From contig NZ_JADU01000001.1 in NCBI RefSeq assembly GCF_000518545.1, positions 310,001 through 374,000 of the forward strand: DNA of 64,000 nucleotides, in the 5' to 3' direction. This DNA comes from Hallella seregens ATCC 51272. Lineage in GTDB: Bacteria > Bacteroidota > Bacteroidia > Bacteroidales > Bacteroidaceae. The position numbers and the translations under genes were made by a program. Shown here piece after piece: positions 61,357 through 64,000 of this stretch. Under the pieces are notes generated by a model. The model was not told the origin of the DNA, did no database searches, and was given only the letters and a program-made list of their open reading frames with translations. Position 1 is the first letter of the stretch, and the number at the start of each line of letters is the position of its first letter.

Positions 61357-62814
61357 TTAGTTGTCGACGGCGGCCGGTTTGTGGCCGAGCCCCGCCTGAT
61401 AGGCTTTCCAGAAGTCGGGGATGCCGTAGCCGAACACGTTGTCGGGATGGTCGGCGCGGCTGCCGGCCTTGCGCACCAAGTCCATAATCTGGCTGGCTGT
61501 CTTGCCCTGAAGCGCCTGCCACAGGCAGGCCACCATGCCGCAAAGGATGGGCGTGGCAAACGAAGTGCCGTTGGCCTGCGTGATGACGCCCGAGCCGTCG
61601 ATGACTGTGGCCCCCACGCCGCGCGATGCTACGTCGGGTTTGACGCGCCCGTCGATGGAGGGGCCCACGGAGCTGAACGCTGCGTTCACGCTGTCTTTGT
61701 TGAGTGCGGCCACGGTGAGCACGTTCTCGGCGTCGGCCGGACAGCCGATGCGCTTCCACGAACGCATGCCTTCATTGCCCGCGCTGTTCACCAGAATCAT
61801 GCCCTTGCGGGCCAGCATCGAGGCTGTTCGGGAGATGAGCGCGGTGTGTCCGTCCTGTTCGCGGTACAGGTGTGTGGCCGCTTTGTCGTCGAATTGGTGG
61901 TATCCCAGCGACGAGTTGATGATGTCGGCACCCACGGAATCGGCGTATTCGGCGGCCTGTGCCCAGTAGTCTTCCTCGACGAGGTTCTCGGTGCGGCCGT
62001 CCTCGCTGCGCAGCAACAGGAAGCTGGCACCCGGCGCCGTGCCCACGAAGAGGCTGTCGGCGTGGGCCGCCATGTCCGAAAGCACCATCGTTCCATGGTC
62101 CAACAGCCGGTAGACGTCGGCCTGATAGGGGTACACCATGTCGCGTTGTCCCACGATGTTGACCTGTTGCAGGTAGCCGATTTTGTCGGCGTTCATGAAG
62201 CCTCCGTCGATGATGGCGATGAGCTTGCCCTCGCCGCGGAAGCCCGCTGCATGGAGTCTTGCTCCATTGAGCATGTCTATCTGGCTCTGCCCCAACCCGT
62301 AGCGATGGGTGCGGGGACGGCGCAGGGCGGCCGTGTCGGCCACGACGGTGTCCACGCGTTCCGCCCTGATGGAGTCGGGCGTGGTGAACACCCGCGTCAC
62401 CTTGGCGACGAAAGGCAGCCCCGTGAAAAGGTCTGTGGCGGCCGTGCGGGCCGTCTTGACCAGCACAGTGTTGTTCCATTTGCTACCGCCGATGACGTGG
62501 AACCCCCGCTCGGCCAGCTGTCTGAGATAGCGTTCGGACAGGGGCAGGTCGGTAGAGTCCACCTGCAGTCCCTGCCGGTAGCGCCGTTCCAGCGCCTTCT
62601 CCGACAGGAATTTTTCGGGATGTTTCAGGCTGTGTGCCGTGCCCCGCTTGTCTTTCAGAGCGAGGCGGTAGATGCGGAACTGCCCGTCGGGATAGGCTGT
62701 GGAGTCGGCCCGGAGGGCCCAAAGACGGCCCCGCCCAGCCTCAAGCTCCGCGCCCATGGCCCAAAGGCTTGCGCCACTGACCCAGAGGAGCAGGAGGAGT
62801 AAAGTTTTTCTCAT
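61357..62814 (-). CDS. S8 family serine peptidase (subtilase), exported
   Basis: 485 residues from ATG 62814, with signal peptide MRKTLLLLLLWVSGASLWA. A propeptide-like region (30-180) precedes the subtilisin domain: Asp203 (IAIIDGGF), His240 (LDHGTMV), oxyanion Asn in ILVNSAGNEG, and Ser418 (NGTSFATP), all present. The far upstream frame is not used because the promoter and the divergent MATE gene lie there. No recognisable C-terminal sorting domain follows the catalytic part. First gene of an operon with xseA and xseB, a linkage without an obvious functional reason. Confidence 0.93.
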   Translation of the reverse strand: MRKTLLLLLLWVSGASLWAMGAELEAGRGRLWALRADSTAYPDGQFRIYRLALKDKRGTAHSLKHPEKFLSEKALERRYRQGLQVDSTDLPLSERYLRQLAERGFHVIGGSKWNNTVLVKTARTAATDLFTGLPFVAKVTRVFTTPDSIRAERVDTVVADTAALRRPRTHRYGLGQSQIDMLNGARLHAAGFRGEGKLIAIIDGGFMNADKIGYLQQVNIVGQRDMVYPYQADVYRLLDHGTMVLSDMAAHADSLFVGTAPGASFLLLRSEDGRTENLVEEDYWAQAAEYADSVGADIINSSLGYHQFDDKAATHLYREQDGHTALISRTASMLARKGMILVNSAGNEGMRSWKRIGCPADAENVLTVAALNKDSVNAAFSSVGPSIDGRVKPDVASRGVGATVIDGSGVITQANGTSFATPILCGMVACLWQALQGKTASQIMDLVRKAGSRADHPDNVFGYGIPDFWKAYQAGLGHKPAAVDN

Positions 62815-62871
62815 TCGCAATATCTGTTCTATATAGCTGCGGTTCGCGTGTGATTTACGGCGAATCACGTG

Positions 62872-62903
62872 CAAAAGTAATGTGAAAATGGCGAAACTCC
62901 AAA
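62872..62903 (-). promoter_or_regulatory. Subtilase-xseAB promoter
   Basis: Minus strand: TTTG at 62903-62900, 20 bases, TACTTTTG at 62879-62872. Confidence 0.75.
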
Positions 62904-62912
62904 TCTTTTTCG

Positions 62913-62920
62913 TAATTTTG
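62913..62920 (+). promoter_or_regulatory. MATE gene promoter -7 box
   Basis: TAATTTTG, 23 bases before ATG 62944. Its upstream half overlaps the divergent subtilase promoter. Confidence 0.6.
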
Positions 62921-62943
62921 CAATCCGACATTTGTACGTTCTC

Positions 62944-64000
62944 ATGACGCAAGACAACACTGACAACCGCAAGGCGACGCTCGAATTGGGCACCAAGCCC
63001 GTGGGCCGGCTGCTGGCGCAATACGCCCTTCCGGCCATCATTGCCATGACGGCCTCCTCGCTCTACAACATCATCGACCGCGCGTTCATCGGTCAGGTGG
63101 TGGGGCCCATGGCCATCTCGGGTCTGGCCATCACGTTCCCGTTCATGAATCTGTCGGGTGCTTTCGGTGCGGCGGTGGGCATAGGGGCCTCCACGGCCAT
63201 CTCTGTCAAGCTGGGACAACGCGACTATCAGACGGCCGAACGGCTGTTGGGCAACACCGTCACCCTGAATCTCATCATCGGTTTTACGTTCGGAGTGGTG
63301 TGCCTTTTGTTCCTCGACCCCATTCTTCGCTTCTTTGGCGCGAGCGAGCAGACGCTGCCCTACGCCCGCGACTTCATGCAGGTGATACTGGCCGGAAACA
63401 TGATTACGCACATGTACTTCGGCATGAACGCCGTGCTGCGCGCCGCCAGCAAGCCGCGCCAGGCCATGTATGCCACCATCTTCACCGTGGTCATGAATAT
63501 CGTGCTCGACGTCATCTTCATTCTTTGGTGGGGCTGGGGCATCCGCGGCGCCGCCTTTGCCACGGTCATTTCGCAGACGCTGGCCCTCGTTTACCAGATG
63601 AAACTCTTTGCCGACCGGCGCGAACTGCTCCACCTCAAGCGTGGCATCTACTGCCTCAAGGCCGGTCTGGTGAAGAACATTGTGGGTATCGGCATCTCGC
63701 CTTTCCTTATGAACGTGTGTGCCTGCATCATCGTTATCTTCATGAACAACCAGTTCGTGCGCTTCGGCGGCGACCTTGTCGTGGGCTCTTACGGCATTGC
63801 CAACGCCATCTCCACGGTGTTCCTCATGTTTGTGTTGGGCCTCAATCAGGGCATGCAGCCCATTGCAGGCTACAACTATGGCAGCCAGCAGACCGACCGT
63901 TTGATGCGTGTGCTGCGCCTCTCCATCGTGGGCGCCACCTGCATCATGACCGCCGGATGGCTCGTGGCCATGCTGTTGCCCTACTATTGCGCCCGTCTGT
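62944..64000 (+). CDS. MATE family efflux transporter, 5' part (runs off window)
   Basis: Open from ATG 62944 (MTQDNTDNRKATLELGTKP) to the window end with no stop: 352 residues of a protein usually about 450 long. Eight to nine hydrophobic segments are visible. Family signs: GRLLAQYALPAIIAMTASSLYNIIDRAFIG, split by the first helix, then ITHMYFGMNAVLRAASKPRQAM and GLNQGMQPIAGYNYGSQQ. MATE proteins export drugs or other cationic compounds using Na+ or H+; given the Na+ pumps in this window, Na+ coupling is plausible but unproven. Transcribed divergently from the subtilase operon. Confidence 0.93.
   Translation, partial: MTQDNTDNRKATLELGTKPVGRLLAQYALPAIIAMTASSLYNIIDRAFIGQVVGPMAISGLAITFPFMNLSGAFGAAVGIGASTAISVKLGQRDYQTAERLLGNTVTLNLIIGFTFGVVCLLFLDPILRFFGASEQTLPYARDFMQVILAGNMITHMYFGMNAVLRAASKPRQAMYATIFTVVMNIVLDVIFILWWGWGIRGAAFATVISQTLALVYQMKLFADRRELLHLKRGIYCLKAGLVKNIVGIGISPFLMNVCACIIVIFMNNQFVRFGGDLVVGSYGIANAISTVFLMFVLGLNQGMQPIAGYNYGSQQTDRLMRVLRLSIVGATCIMTAGWLVAMLLPYYCARL

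Overview
This window looks like a chromosome segment of a GC-rich Bacteroidales bacterium, most like Prevotella in the broad sense. The evidence is: many TAnnTTTG -7 promoter boxes (two with TTTG exactly 19 bases upstream) and few Shine-Dalgarno sites; a SusC/SusD pair; gld-type genes; a complete Na+-NQR operon; a Rho with a long disordered insert; and a Prevotella-like C-terminal tail on a secreted rhamnosidase. No rRNA or marker gene fixes the species, so the genus is inference.

Layout. 1-6.2 kb: the 3' part of a GH78 rhamnosidase, tRNA-Arg, and three tandem TlpA-type thioredoxin proteins. 6.2-13.3 kb: pgk, then queC and radA (minus), diverging from a binding-protein lipoprotein and a large TPR protein (plus). 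13.3-22.3 kb (minus): rho, rpsA and tamB. 22.4-28.3 kb: nqrABCDEF. 28.6-31.5 kb: prs and a ThiE-like gene (minus), then nspC (plus). 31.7-32.1 kb: four tRNAs (Gly, Leu, Leu, Gly) behind a perfect promoter. 32.1-35.2 kb: a conserved hypothetical, ssb, gldE and a phosphopantetheinyl transferase. 35.2-42.2 kb: a DUF4861 protein (minus), then gldB and two DUF3857/transglutaminase-type proteins (plus). 42.4-50.1 kb (minus): TrpB2, SusD, SusC, trxB and a glutathione peroxidase. 50.3-51.5 kb: two small lipoproteins. 51.6-56.2 kb: repeat elements, rhaM, and a thiamine unit (TPP riboswitch, TonB receptor, PnuC/PnuT transporter). 56.3-62.8 kb (minus): a K+-dependent membrane pyrophosphatase, ilvE, xseB, xseA and a subtilase. 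A MATE exporter runs off the right edge.

How the genes work together. Na+-NQR and a probably Na+-pumping pyrophosphatase suggest sodium-based energetics. The riboswitch-controlled receptor and inner-membrane transporter form a thiamine salvage route. The GH78 enzyme and RhaM point to L-rhamnose use, but they sit 50 kb apart. TlpA proteins, trxB and Gpx serve thiol redox and peroxide defence.

The most unusual signal is non-coding. Four separate intergenic arrays (about 7.7, 28.4, 37.8 and 52.7 kb) are built from the same degenerate 22-bp unit, TAATCGCRTTG followed by CCGTTACGGYG, repeated head to tail about 6-8 times without spacers. In all four the unit reads in the same direction as the gene just upstream, so the arrays lie in or just beyond 3' UTRs. 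Other non-coding structures are a G-rich minisatellite beside one array, an inverted element with TCTGTGGAA-rich ends at 51.6-52.1 kb, and a 44-bp inverted repeat inside the thiamine operon.
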